Assembly (NCBI GenBank): GCA_002633025.1
Contig: NMRB01001169.1
Location: 11,089-75,088, forward strand
Direction: 5' to 3'
Length of the DNA stretch: 64,000 nt
Source: Notospermus geniculatus
Lineage: Eukaryota > Nemertea > Pilidiophora > Heteronemertea > Lineidae
The position numbers and the translations under genes were made by a program. This document shows positions 1 through 10,212 of this stretch, in pieces (positions within the stretch are counted from its first letter, which is position 1; the number at the start of each line of letters is the position of its first letter). The notes beneath the pieces are model-generated. The model was not told the DNA's origin and ran no database searches. It saw only the letters and a program-made list of their open reading frames with translations.

Positions 1-1314
1 CTACCCCTCCTCCCCCCCCCCCCAATTTCAATAAGCCAAACGTTTCGGAAGTTTGGTTGTGGCCCTTATCGCCATCGGTTTGGAACTGTCAAAGCATTCA
101 CTCTGCTTGAATATCTGAGAATCTTGCTTGATCCCCATTTAACATCTATGTGATACCTGGTATTGTACCATATCTACAACCTAACAGCTATTAAAATGCC
201 AAAATATTATTTTGTATGTATTTTTTAAACTTTAAAAACTGAACTGTTGTATGCATATCCATACAAATAAACAACCACTTACTATTATTTCAAACATTTG
301 TTTTGTTCATCAGTCTATTTGTTTTTGTGTCCTCACTGGAAATTCATTCAATATAGATGGTCAGGTGAACAAAGGTTTCATGGAAATGAACCCATGACTT
401 GGCCTTTGTTCGCCAGTCTGTCCGTATACCATAATACATTCAACTCTCATTATACTGCCCATCGTTATACCGCCACAGACAATTGACTTTCTCGCTTGAA
501 GGCATTTCAACATTGGCAGCAACAATACACTCGTACCGCCACTGGCGGTATAAAGAGAGTCGACTGTATGATATACCTCTATGTAAGCCCAGTCTGAGAG
601 CCATGTCATGGACATACAACTGATGTCGTTTTTAGCTCACAGATATAGAGCCGAGATGACCTCAAGAAAGGAATCCCTCAAGAAAGGAATCCCTCAGCCG
701 ACTTGGAGGCAGTCGTCACGAACAAACAGAATACCGGGTTGATGGAAATATTTTCTTCATTTCACACAAAACGTACAATGAAATGCACAAATGATGATCT
801 GGGATGGCCTTCATGCCTACGGTACACTCTATGCGTCATTCGATTCCATGAAAACTTTCTGAGAAAGAGCCTCAAGAATACGTCACTTCATCTGAGTATT
901 TCTGGGCGAGATCACCATGAACTTACTGGACTCGGCATTTTGAAGTTAAGACTCACAGAAATCATGAATCGACAATATGGCTTTCAGTGCTGCCATCTTT
1001 CAGACCGGTGACACAACAACTGCTGCCACCTGTGATCATATTCCCATACTAAAATTGTGTCCTTCAGTCACTCGATATCAATCAAGTTGTTGCGTCAGCA
1101 ACACTCTTGGGTAAACATGTGCCACGTGTAAATCATACACGTCATCAAAAACGCAATGCCGCAGGTCTTCTATAAAATGTTTGAAACGAAATGACATTAA
1201 AACGGTATTCTGTCAACAGCGTTCATTCACACAATAGCACTGAAGAGAAGTCTTTTACACACTTCTCCTCGAGTTCCGGTTTTTGAACCGAGTAGAAAAT
1301 CATTGACATTCTTA
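1..1314. other. Non-coding flank without a recognised gene
   Basis: Open frames here are short and show no family resemblance or plausible splice structure. The stretch begins with a C-run, contains a small foldback element (434-569) and a 17-bp direct repeat of CAAGAAAGGAATCCCT type near 662-695. It presumably includes the 3' UTR end of the minus-strand gene to its right. Confidence 0.5.
434..569. mobile_element. Foldback MITE-like element, about 136 bp
   Basis: The left end ATACATTCAACTCTCATTAT is an imperfect inverted match of the right end, which ends in GAGAGTCGACTGTAT. A pair of matching TATAC/GGCGGTATA segments lies just inside. It has no coding capacity. A target-site duplication is not clear. 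Confidence 0.55.
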
Positions 1315-1320
1315 TTTAAT
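1315..1320 (-). promoter_or_regulatory. Possible polyadenylation signal of the BCLAF1/THRAP3-like gene
   Basis: The minus strand reads ATTAAA here, about 110 nt after the stop at 1431. ATTAAA is the common variant of the metazoan poly(A) hexamer. Transcript data would be needed to confirm use. Confidence 0.35.
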
Positions 1321-1430
1321 TCTCCGTTAGGCATAGCAGAATTCTTTGGAAAAGAACTACCGCAAATAATTGCTGGGTTAGAAACACAACTGAGTCCAGA
1401 GCTGAAAAAGTCTCACATCGCCGGAGCGAG

Positions 1431-4385
1431 TCACTTGTTTTCCGTTGTGCTGGAAGGTTTATTGTCCTCGACTGCTTCACTCCTGCTGCTCCTGTCTTCT
1501 CCTGCCTCCTGGAACTTGTCATGTTTCCATTTCCCACCTGACGGATCTGAAAAAACGAATTCAAGATTACAGTCACATGAATCAATAAGGGTAGAATGCT
1601 TGTACAGAGGGATGATGCATACACTCATACATAAGACACTCACGATCTCTGTCTTTGAAACTGTACGGTGGCCTCATACCACGGGAACCACGGCCTCGAT
1701 AACTTCCCCGTCCACGTCCGCGACCTCGCCTGTACCAGTAGTCTTGCTCGCCTCTATTATCATGCTAAAATACACAATGCAGTGAAACTTAAACAACACG
1801 ACAGACACCGTGACTGCCCCTATCAATACAAACAAGATGTACTAGATTAGACTGAAAACTGGTCTAAATTTTGAGATGATATGAAGTCATTTGTTTATCC
1901 TCACCTCAAAATACGAAATACCCTTTGGCACCATTTCAGGTTTGTCCATCCACTCTTCATATCGAAATTTATCAGGGCGACGTGAGAAATCTGGCAGTGG
2001 TTTGGCTTCAGGAGCAGACCTTGTGCGACCTCGGTCTCCTAAACGATCTCTTATGTCTGTAACAAAGTTACGATTTTATTTAAACAAATTCAACCAACGC
2101 CGCTCCATAGAATACACTGGGATTTGTAAATCTTGAGGTTTGTTTACATTGTGAGCTACCATGTGGTCCCGTGTTCTGTACATAAGAAAATAAAGAACTC
2201 ACTCTGACCTGTACCGGTAGGTCTTCTAAACGTCCTCGAGTCCGTTGAGATACGTCTTACATCTTTCCCACTCTCGATGTGTAATCGCCGACGATTCAAA
2301 CTGTTCCGAAGATCATCTGGATTCTCGGCACGGTTACGATCAAAACTTGATCGTCTGTCACCGATACGATCTCTGCTGTCAACTCGGCGATCAGCACCAC
2401 GATCTGGACTCCTCCGACGATCATCCCTGGGAAAAGTTACACATTATTAGACTGTAAGGAGAGAACATTCAACCCAACCAACCCGTTTTACCTTCTCAAA
2501 GTATTCTTACCTCCTAACCTCTGGAGAAGGCACGCTTTGCATTTTCAACTCCACCCGCACGCCATCGTCAGCTGCGATGGGATATCGACGAGTTAAATCT
2601 AAAAGGCAAACAAACATTTGATTAGACAAATGGTTGATCAAGCCAGACACGTGGTTTCTCACTCTGAAAATTCTCTTGGTATGGTAGTTCTTGACAATTC
2701 TCTGTTACCACTTCACATCAACTGTCTCCCTCCTAGAGGATTTCCAATAAAGAACCACAGAGCAAGGGCAAAACAGGCACGTGCACCAGCAGCACTATCA
2801 GCTATTTGCCGCATGAGAACTGCTACTGTTGAAAGCCTTGTGCACAGAATCCATGCCATCACAGCTTTCTACATCATCAGCCTACTAACCTGATCCACTC
2901 CTAAACCTATTATCCTCCTGAAAACGAGCGGAATCTTTCCTCTTGATGACTTTAATGACTCGCGTTTCCACCTCCTCCTCATCGGGGTAATACGCATTAC
3001 GCAACTCCTCACGATCAAAAATAGGTTTAAGTCCCTCCTCCTTCCTACGAATGATCACCACTTCATTAGGATTAAATGCTCGGTTGATATACGTGACCGA
3101 TTCACCTTGAACCTTACGACGAATATCCACCGTGATATTCTCTTCGATTTTCAACGGTCTATGCGAGTGTTCATCACTGAAACGCTCCGAGAGGGTCATA
3201 GACATTTTGGGTTGTGAACTCGTGCTGCTTGAGACTACATTTCGCGACTCAACAGAGCGATCACGATAACGATGATGATCATCGTGGTGATCATCGTATT
3301 TGGACTGGACAGGTGATCTCCGGTCTCTGTACCCTTGGTCACGCTGCCAGTCATAACCACGGTCACGGTGTGGTGGGGATGCTGAGCGGCCTCCGTAAGC
3401 TGCTCTGGTGTCCCCGCGATGTGGTGGAGACGGAGGTGGTGTCGCTGCCTTCTTTTGCTGATGCAGCCCTCGCATGACATCCTCTATGTAATTAGGAGGC
3501 GGCGATTCTCTTCTTGGCGCCCATTCCTCAGGTTCTGCATGGCGTTCAGGCTCCCATGATTGCGATGGATGACCCCGCTCTCTTGCTGGTGACATATGCT
3601 GAGGGGGCGCCTCATGAACTGGAGATCTGCAAAATCAATTCCAGAAGTCAAAACTGAAGGAAAAATAGGCGCTACAGTTTGAGCACCTGCGATCAGCTCT
3701 GGGAAGCAGATGTGCTGACTCCAAGAAGCAGCAGCTTATTGGCACAAAATGTGAGAAGGGCACTCGGTACAAATGCAAGAATATTTGAGCCAAATACTGT
3801 GCAATTCTTTTGCCGATATCTCACTCACCTCGATCGTGGCCTATAAGGAGCTGGGCTCGGCCTCCTAGGTGGCGCTTCCCTTTCTCTATCTCTATGAGGA
3901 TCTCGTTGGTCGTGAGATGTCGCACGTCCGACATCACGACGAGGGGGAGAGTGGTGAGGCCGTCTTGGAGGCGATTTCCTAGGTGGCGTCCTACGTCGTG
4001 GAGATGACCTTGGAGGGGACCGCCTCCTTGGAGATCTTGACCTTGACCTTGATCTACGACCTGACCTGTATCCTCTGGAATGCGAGCGGGTTCTTGATCT
4101 GCAAGGAAAGGGGAGACTCACAGAGAATGCCTCAGAGACAGAGTCAGCAGAGCCGGCCAGGAGAGACAGGCTAGGCTTACCTTAGGTAGGAGGCCTAAAA
4201 AATATGACATGACTGACACAGATTGAAATTGAAAAAAAACCTCACCTACGACGTCCACCATCACGACCTCGACTTCGAGATCGAGAGCGACTCCCATGAC
4301 TCCGGCTCCGTCGCCGAGTCCGACGAGGAGAAGGCGAGCGCCTCCTGCGCCTTGGCGACGCTGATCTACCACGGTATCTGGTCAT
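1431..4385 (-). CDS. RS-rich nuclear protein of the BCLAF1/THRAP3 family, 8 coding exons, 615 aa
   Basis: Exons on the minus strand: 4385-4246, 4098-3829, 3626-2890, 2598-2511, 2426-2203 (or 2209), 2056-1905, 1764-1644, 1546-1431; total 1848 nt with consistent phases. The ATG at 4385 opens MTRYRGRSASPRRRRR. Residues 1-137 are an Arg/Ser/Pro-rich RS domain. An acidic/charged middle follows, with MTLSERF near residue 280. The C-terminus reads YFE/HDNRG across the exon 6-7 junction, then RGRGRGRG, then KWKHDKF near residues 583-589. This order of tyrosine-phenylalanine-His-Asp motif, RG tract and KWxHDKF is the hallmark of the BCLAF1/THRAP3 C-terminus as I remember it. Those proteins work in mRNA splicing, export and transcription in nuclear speckles. 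The protein is shorter than the roughly 900-aa vertebrate members. It is divergent from the gene at 6789. Orthology to BCLAF1 versus THRAP3 cannot be decided. Confidence 0.82.
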
Positions 4386-4423
4386 TTTCCGGATCTACTG
4401 AATGAATGCTTTCACAAAGACGC

Positions 4424-5070
4424 GTTTCATGCGAATTTCAAGATTATATGAACTATAAATTTGGGGAAAATGATGATTTGGGCCCCTATTTTTGTTGGAC
4501 GCTTTTGCGATTTGGGACATTCTGAAGAGAGTGAGATTTGAGAAGTGTGCCACGGGCCCGTATTGATGACGTCATCCTATTAGTGGTGATGCACTTGTTA
4601 GACTGGTTCCTATCTTTGCCGCTCCACTCCCGCGGCGCTATTGTCCGTTCCACAAATTCGTCGTGGAATGAGCGGCAAAGACGGGAAGACACAAATAGTA
4701 TGTTGGAGAATCCGTACAACAATGTAAATCCTTCACGAATATTAAACGTAGAAATAAAGAGTTCACACATTGATGGAAAAGGCGGTAGAGAATTTGGCCG
4801 ACCTGATTGGTTGGGCGAATCCATGGCAACAGCACCACGCCCATGGCGCCCGCACGCATGCATGCCACGTGGGTTGCTGTAAACCGGTCAGGTTCAGCAT
4901 GATGTTGGCCGCCTAAAGCGAAGGTATAGGGCCTAAAGTCAGGAGCATCCGTAAAATCAACCAAACTCATCAGCACAGACAGAGGTATGCAGAAAGGCCT
5001 TTTTATAGGCCCTAGGCCTATTCATGCTCTTGGAGAAAGAAGGCATGCCCCCGAAAGAAAGTAGGCCTAC
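4424..5070. repeat. Local direct duplication, unit A
   Basis: The unit starts CGTTTCATGCGAATTTCAAG and matches unit B (5327-6002) with small indels throughout. Both carry a copy of the GACTGGTTCC foldback element. About 256 bp of unrelated sequence separates the units. Confidence 0.85.
4601..4688. mobile_element. Short foldback element, GACTGGTTCC family
   Basis: Starts GACTGGTTCCTATCTTTGCC and ends with the imperfect inverted match GGCAAAGACGGGAAGAC. It belongs to a dispersed family seen at seven other places in the window, with a GCGGCGCT/GTGGAATGAG core. Confidence 0.6.
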
Positions 5071-5326
5071 TCTTCATTCCAGTTCCGATTGGCGCGAGGT
5101 TTATCAACGATAGCTCCGGAACGCCTGGGCCGATTTTGATGAAACATACGTCAATCGACTTGTCTTTCTTTGCGGTATCTTATAAACCAAGTTTCATCGC
5201 GATATTCCCACTATTTCTCGATATTTTGACCCCTGTACATTTGCATGCGAGCGTGTGTACAAAGTGTAGTTCCACGATTTGGCCGCTATGAGCGCTGTGT
5301 TTTGCGTGGTCGCGTCGATTTTTCAC

Positions 5327-6002
5327 GTTTCATGCGAATTTCAAGATTATATGAACTATAAATTTGGGGAAAATGATGATTTGGGGCCCTATTTTTGTTG
5401 GACGCTTTTGCGATTTGGGACATTCTGAAGATAGTGAGATTTGAGAAGTGTGCCACGGGCCCGTATTGATGACGTCATCGTAGTGGTGATGCACTTGTTA
5501 GACTGGTTCCTATCTTTGCCGCTCCACTCCCGCGGCGCTATTGTCCGTTCCACAAATTCGTCGTGGAATAGTGAGCGGCGAAGACGGGAAGACACAAATA
5601 GTATGTTGGAGAATCCGTACAACAATGTAAATCCTTCCCACGAATATTAAACGTAGAAATAAAGAGTGCACACATTGATGGAAAAGGCGGCAGAGAATTT
5701 GGCCGACCTGATTGGTTAGGTTGGGCGAATCCATGGCAACAGCACCACGCCCATGACGCCCGCACGCATGCATGCCACGTGGGTTGCTGAAACCGGCCAG
5801 GTTCATGCATGATGTTGGCCGCCTAACATGCTAAGCGAAGGTTAGGGCCTAAAGTGAAAGTGCTAAAGTCAGGAGCATCCGTAAAATCAACCAAACTCGT
5901 CAGCACAGACAGAGGTAGGCCTATGCAGAAGGCCTTTTTATAGGCCCTATTCATGCTCTTGGAGAAAGAAGGCATGCCGCATGCCCCCGAAAGAAAGTAG
6001 TC
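5327..6002. repeat. Local direct duplication, unit B
   Basis: Near-identical copy of 4424-5070, starting with the same CGTTTCATGCGAATTTCAAG and ending at the CCCCCGAAAGAAAGTAG motif. Differences are small insertions of 2-9 bases and single substitutions. Confidence 0.85.
5501..5591. mobile_element. Short foldback element, GACTGGTTCC family
   Basis: Copy carried in unit B of the local duplication; same ends as the copy at 4601 with a 2-base insertion in the core. Confidence 0.6.
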
Positions 6003-6788
6003 ATGCCTGTGCTGTGCTCTGCTCTGCTCTGGCTCTCTCCATCCATGCTCTCTGCTGAGCATGCTGGGTGCTGCTCTGCTCATGCTGCTCTGCATAGGCC
6101 TAGGCGTAGGCCTATAGGCCCAGCGCATGTCAGTCATGACATGCATGATGCTGATCCTCATGTCATGATTCACATTCAATCATGTTCATTCACAGAGAGA
6201 CAGTCATGACGACAGTCTGACATCGTCATATCGGTGGCTAATAGGGGCCTAGGCTACGGCACTGGTCTGACTCTGAGTGACAAAAGCATAGATTGAGAAT
6301 TACCCCCCCCCCCCCAGACCAGAGCCAACCTATAAAAACGTGATTCAGTTTCATGCGGGTTTTGGGTAAAAAACGGCAAAAAAGGTCTTCTCCCCCCCCC
6401 CCAAGAGGCGTTTGCCGCCCCCCTTCGACCAAAAAGCTAAATATGTCCCTGATGAGAGTGATTTTATCTGATTGAACAGCATGTGATGAATCCGTGATCA
6501 CACAGACCCTCGGACTAATTACTAGTAACTGGGCACTGAGGCCTTTGCCAGATGGCAGATGCAATGCACTTGTCATCATCTTCATCACAGAGTATGCAGG
6601 TGTGGGAGCCTCACATTTATATGCATCACATGGTAGGCCTAGGCTTAGGCTTATGTGTAGTTCTGTAGGCTGTGGCATAGTGGCCTTGGCCTATGCTAGT
6701 ATGCATTTTGTTTATTCGAGGTCAACACTGATTTCTGGAGTCCATCCAGTTAACTCCATCCTATGTTTCTCCGTCTTCTTCAGCAATC

Positions 6789-7592
6789 ATGTCTGTCCCA
6801 ATCGCGACATCCAAAGTTAAGGAGATCCATGACAATATCAGGAAGCACAACCGTCACGTCCATGAACTGGAGCATCTTCACCAGCAGGGAGGGAGCGAGG
6901 GGAGTCTCGGGAGTTCTTCCTCAGCGAGTGACCAGTCTGCACCTGGCAGCCCTCTGGTCCAGAGAAGTGTCCAACAGGCTCAAGGTTTGTGCCAGCTTTC
7001 TTTCTCACATAAATCTTCAGGTGACCTGTCAGCAGGAATGCTACTGGAGTTCTAATTAAATTTGCATATTCTTATCTCAATTTCAGTGGCGCCTTCCTCA
7101 CCTGTCGTGGACTCATTCCGCCATCTTAAGGACTCATTATTTGGAGGCATTTTCGGGACAGGGCAGGGACGTTCCGCTAGTCTACCATCGGCAAAGATAG
7201 ATATAAAGGAAGGAGACAGCCTTGTGAGACGGGTGGAGTCATTAGGACCAGCGGCACCCCGGGGGTAAAGTACCCAAGTCTTCTTCTATCAAATTCCTTT
7301 GTCGTGTCTAAGGCTACAAGTAGATCGCTATGATTCTTTTGAGAGTACGGTAGTTCCTGTTTTCAAAAGATTTCTAAGAATTAGACAAGTCCTCTGCCCC
7401 ATAATGCCAATTGTAGGGCGTGCTCCTCCGAAGAATAGCAACTGAACTGGTCAGTTTTAATTGGCCTACAAAAGAATTTGAAACTTTTCTGTTTCCTGTT
7501 TCAGTCGATCCATGTCATTACCACAAACAACGATGAAACAAACTGCGGAAAGTTCACCATCAGCCGAGTCACAAAAGCAGCAGCCTGATTAG
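6789..7592 (+). CDS. Unrecognised small Ser/Gln-rich protein, 3 exons, 153 aa
   Basis: Exons 6789-6984, 7087-7264 and 7505-7592 join in phase through a G/GTTTGT and a GG/GTAAAG donor, for 462 nt. The protein begins MSVPIATSKVKEIHDNIRKH, a short basic, probably helical segment. A Ser/Gly/Gln-rich linker follows, then a central SFRHLKDSLFGGIFGTGQ stretch, RSASLP and RSMSLP (both resembling basophilic-kinase or 14-3-3 sites), and a polar tail ending KQQPD. I do not recognise the family. A TTCTTCAG directly before CAATCATG could be a splice acceptor, so 6789 may be an internal methionine and upstream coding exons may be missing. No signal peptide or membrane segment is visible. Confidence 0.55.
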
Positions 7593-8040
7593 CAGGAAAG
7601 ATCAGTGGACGAGCCCTTCAAATGACATGTATGTTTAGGGACAAGTAGAAACAGACCGAGGGCCAAGCCTAGATTGTACCGGTACATTTTAGAAAACTCA
7701 TTGTAACTTTAGTGTTGTGCAACTGTGTTTACCAATTATGTGATAATATATTTTGATATCATGATCAGCTTGCCATTGTATTGTATTCTAAACAGTTTGA
7801 GCCGAGATGGATCAACTGGGTCATGATATCCTTGCAACTAAATTGAGAAACTCGCAAAATCCGCGGTTTTTATTTTATTCAACATGTTAGTACTTACAAT
7901 AGGAAGTGAAAACATACAGTTTGTACACGGGTGGTCAAATTGATTTTGGAGACGTTCCTCCTCCATCCTCACAGTCGGTAAAATAGTACAGTGATTGCTA
8001 ACTATTTCAGGACTTTGACGGTGCCATCCTATGATACTTT

Positions 8041-8338
8041 ATACCCCGTCACACTAGAGGCAGAATGAGCAGGAATGCCGTTGGAATGACAATTCGTAGT
8101 TCATTCCTGGACATTCGAAGAACATTCTAAAAATTCTGACTGGATTCTGACTGCATTCCTAATGTTCCGGCCCATTCCTGTGGTCTGTCAGAATGTCTTG
8201 GACATGTTTGAAATTATCGAGGTGCATTCCAAGTGTCCTTCGAAGCTCTCCCGAATCCGGCTCGAATTTTGCAAACTTACTCATTCCGGCTGGTTCTGCT
8301 TGATTCCTGCTGATTCGAACTAAGTGTGACGGGGGTAT
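8041..8338. mobile_element. MITE-like element with CCCCGTCACACT ends
   Basis: The left end ATACCCCGTCACACTAGAGG is mirrored by AAGTGTGACGGGGGTAT at the right end. The interior carries imperfect inverted GAATGC/GCATTCC-type segments. There is no open reading frame. A TA target duplication is plausible. Confidence 0.65.
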
Positions 8339-8479
8339 TATATAAGGTCGGAGGGCTGGGGCCTGGGGATATTGAAAAACTTTATACTCAATTGGGAGGA
8401 CTCTCTCGAAAACATTTCAGAGATTATCATCCTCTATTTTAATCAGAAATATGGCAGGTAAAAGAGACGAATAGTTATT

Positions 8480-8578
8480 CCATTAGTTTGACCAGGTGAT
8501 TCACACTACAGATGCATTAGTTTGACCTGGTGTTTACACTACAGGTGCATTAGTTTGACCTGGTGGATCTCACTACAG
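8480..8578. repeat. Minisatellite, about three units of 36-37 bp
   Basis: GCATTAGTTTGACCTGGTG followed by a CACTACAG segment recurs three times with small differences. Confidence 0.75.
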
Positions 8579-8884
8579 TACAGAGAACAATCCTATTCAG
8601 CAGATCTTTTATAAGTAGCTAATGACTATCCATTGATGTTGCTCAACAGCAGCATCCGATCTACCAGTAATAATTTCAATCCCTCACGACAGATTTTGGG
8701 TCGAAGCAATTGAATTCTCCACTACTGCTACAGGTACTACCTGGTGTAACACTCCATAAAAGCTATTTCTGGTCATGATAGTATAATTTGAACCAGACTG
8801 CCAACTTTGGTAAGTATTGAACAAACCGTCGCAGTAAAAATCATCTGAAATGCATTTTCACCTTTACTCCAGCTGCTTCAGAAT

Positions 8885-9071
8885 AGGCTTTGCAATGACG
8901 TCATCCTGGCGGCCATTCTGGAGGGCGCAGGGGTGTGAGGTGACGTGACTTGTGTGAAGTGCGCCACGCCATTGTTTGAGGTAACGTCATTGGGGCATGC
9001 ACAGCTCATTTCGCTGCGCCTCTGCAGTATGCAGTATGTGTCCTCCAGCATGGACGTCATTTGCAAAGCCT
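8885..9071. mobile_element. MITE-like element with AGGCTTTGCAATGACGTCA ends
   Basis: The left end AGGCTTTGCAATGACGTCAT is the inverted match of the right end GACGTCATTTGCAAAGCCT. A second copy in the opposite orientation lies at 54952-55155 and shares the internal GGCGCAGCGAAATGAGC segment. Confidence 0.8.
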
Positions 9072-9208
9072 CTATACCAAAATATTGGATATGGCCATCA
9101 AACATTCAGACTTACCATGAAAATGGTGAACATTTTTATGTTCTTGTCATGTGATTTTCACCTAAAAACTTACATAGCACGATGTAGTGAGTGTGTTCAG
9201 TGATAGTA

Positions 9209-9360
9209 GGGAGGTTTAGAAATCAAATGATAAACGTAAACTTTACGACGACGTTATTTTTCATACTGCACATTACCCAGATTTTATATTGCATTTTCGG
9301 TACAAAAATAACGTTGTCGTTAACGTTTACGTTTATCGTTTGATTTCGAAACCTCCCTAT
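9209..9360. mobile_element. Foldback element with TAGGGAGGTTT ends
   Basis: TAGGGAGGTTTAGAAATCAA at the left is mirrored by TTGATTTCGAAACCTCCCTA at the right, and the arms extend through the GATAAACGTAAAC segment. Elements with similar ends occur at about 51064-51184 and 52455-52581. Confidence 0.75.
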
Positions 9361-9410
9361 TTTCTTCAGGTAGCCAGGACCTGAATCCAACTTATCTGTG
9401 ATAGTAAAGC

Positions 9411-9560
9411 GGGCCATACACGATCAAAATTATTGCACAATATGGGGCTCAAATAGGGGCATGTGCTTCTGGCATGATGGGTGAAAGAAAGATTGGCAAT
9501 AATATTGCCCATTTTGGTCCTCATATTGTGCAATAATATTGAACATATATGGGCGGCTTA
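9411..9560. mobile_element. Imperfect foldback element around a TTATTGCACAATAT motif
   Basis: TTATTGCACAATATGGGG near 9431 pairs with CATATTGTGCAATAATATT near 9522, with flanking imperfect pairing of the GGGCCATA ends. No coding capacity. Confidence 0.5.
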
Positions 9561-10212
9561 AAAGAACAGAAATGTTCACATACAACACGCTCCATAATAT
9601 TTCAAAACCTGTGCACGTGTAATATACATGTACACCACATTGCTGTGAATCCCAATTAAATGGCTACCGCTCATGCGACAACGGTCGTTCATCGTGCCAC
9701 AGCTTTGACAAAAGGACAAACATTAAATACAGGCAAAGATCTACATGCATTAAGAAAATAATTCCTTGTACACTGATCCACACCAATTCTTATTCTACCA
9801 TACCGGTAGGCCTACTCATGTTCACGTCATCATTTTGGTCATGTTCGTTTCTATTTTTCATAGAAACAGCCATCTTTACTTTGTGGCAAAAAACAAACTT
9901 ACGAACGCATGACAGCGAAACGTAACGTTCCTTTGACAGGAATAAACGGCACTGATTTGGCGCCAGTGTGATTCCATCGCACGCTGTGATTTACAGCACA
10001 ACAGAGATAATGACTCCACCTATTGAGAAAACTTTATAAGTAATCGGTGCAGTTGAAATATTAGACGTTTTTCAACGTCAGATAAACGGACACTTGCACG
10101 GCGTCTACGTGTTGCAAATGGACTGTAAGCAAGCCTGAGGCAAGACCGGTGATTCCGATCATATTTCAGCCCGCTGAGACATTTTACACCCAGAACCATC
10201 AACTTCAGCATC

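Larger units (their letters stand above)
4386..6788. other. Repeat-rich spacer between two divergent genes
   Basis: This presumably holds the promoters of the minus-strand BCLAF1/THRAP3-like gene and the plus-strand gene at 6789. It contains a local direct duplication (4424-5070 and 5327-6002), a CTG/CTCTGCT-rich simple stretch (about 6005-6090), many TAGGCCTA motifs and two C-runs near 6302 and 6395. No coding exon was recognised. Confidence 0.6.
7593..10212. other. Intergenic spacer between convergent genes, several foldback elements
   Basis: This stretch lies between the 3' ends of the gene at 6789 and of WDR48. It contains a CCCCGTCACACT foldback (8041-8338), a three-unit minisatellite (8480-8578) and foldbacks at 8885-9071, 9209-9360 and 9411-9560. 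No coding sequence was recognised. Confidence 0.6.

Noticed and set aside
1303-1785. 160-codon plus-strand open frame
   Set aside because: It is antisense to the last two exons of the BCLAF1/THRAP3-like gene, whose phased exons and family motifs explain the sequence.
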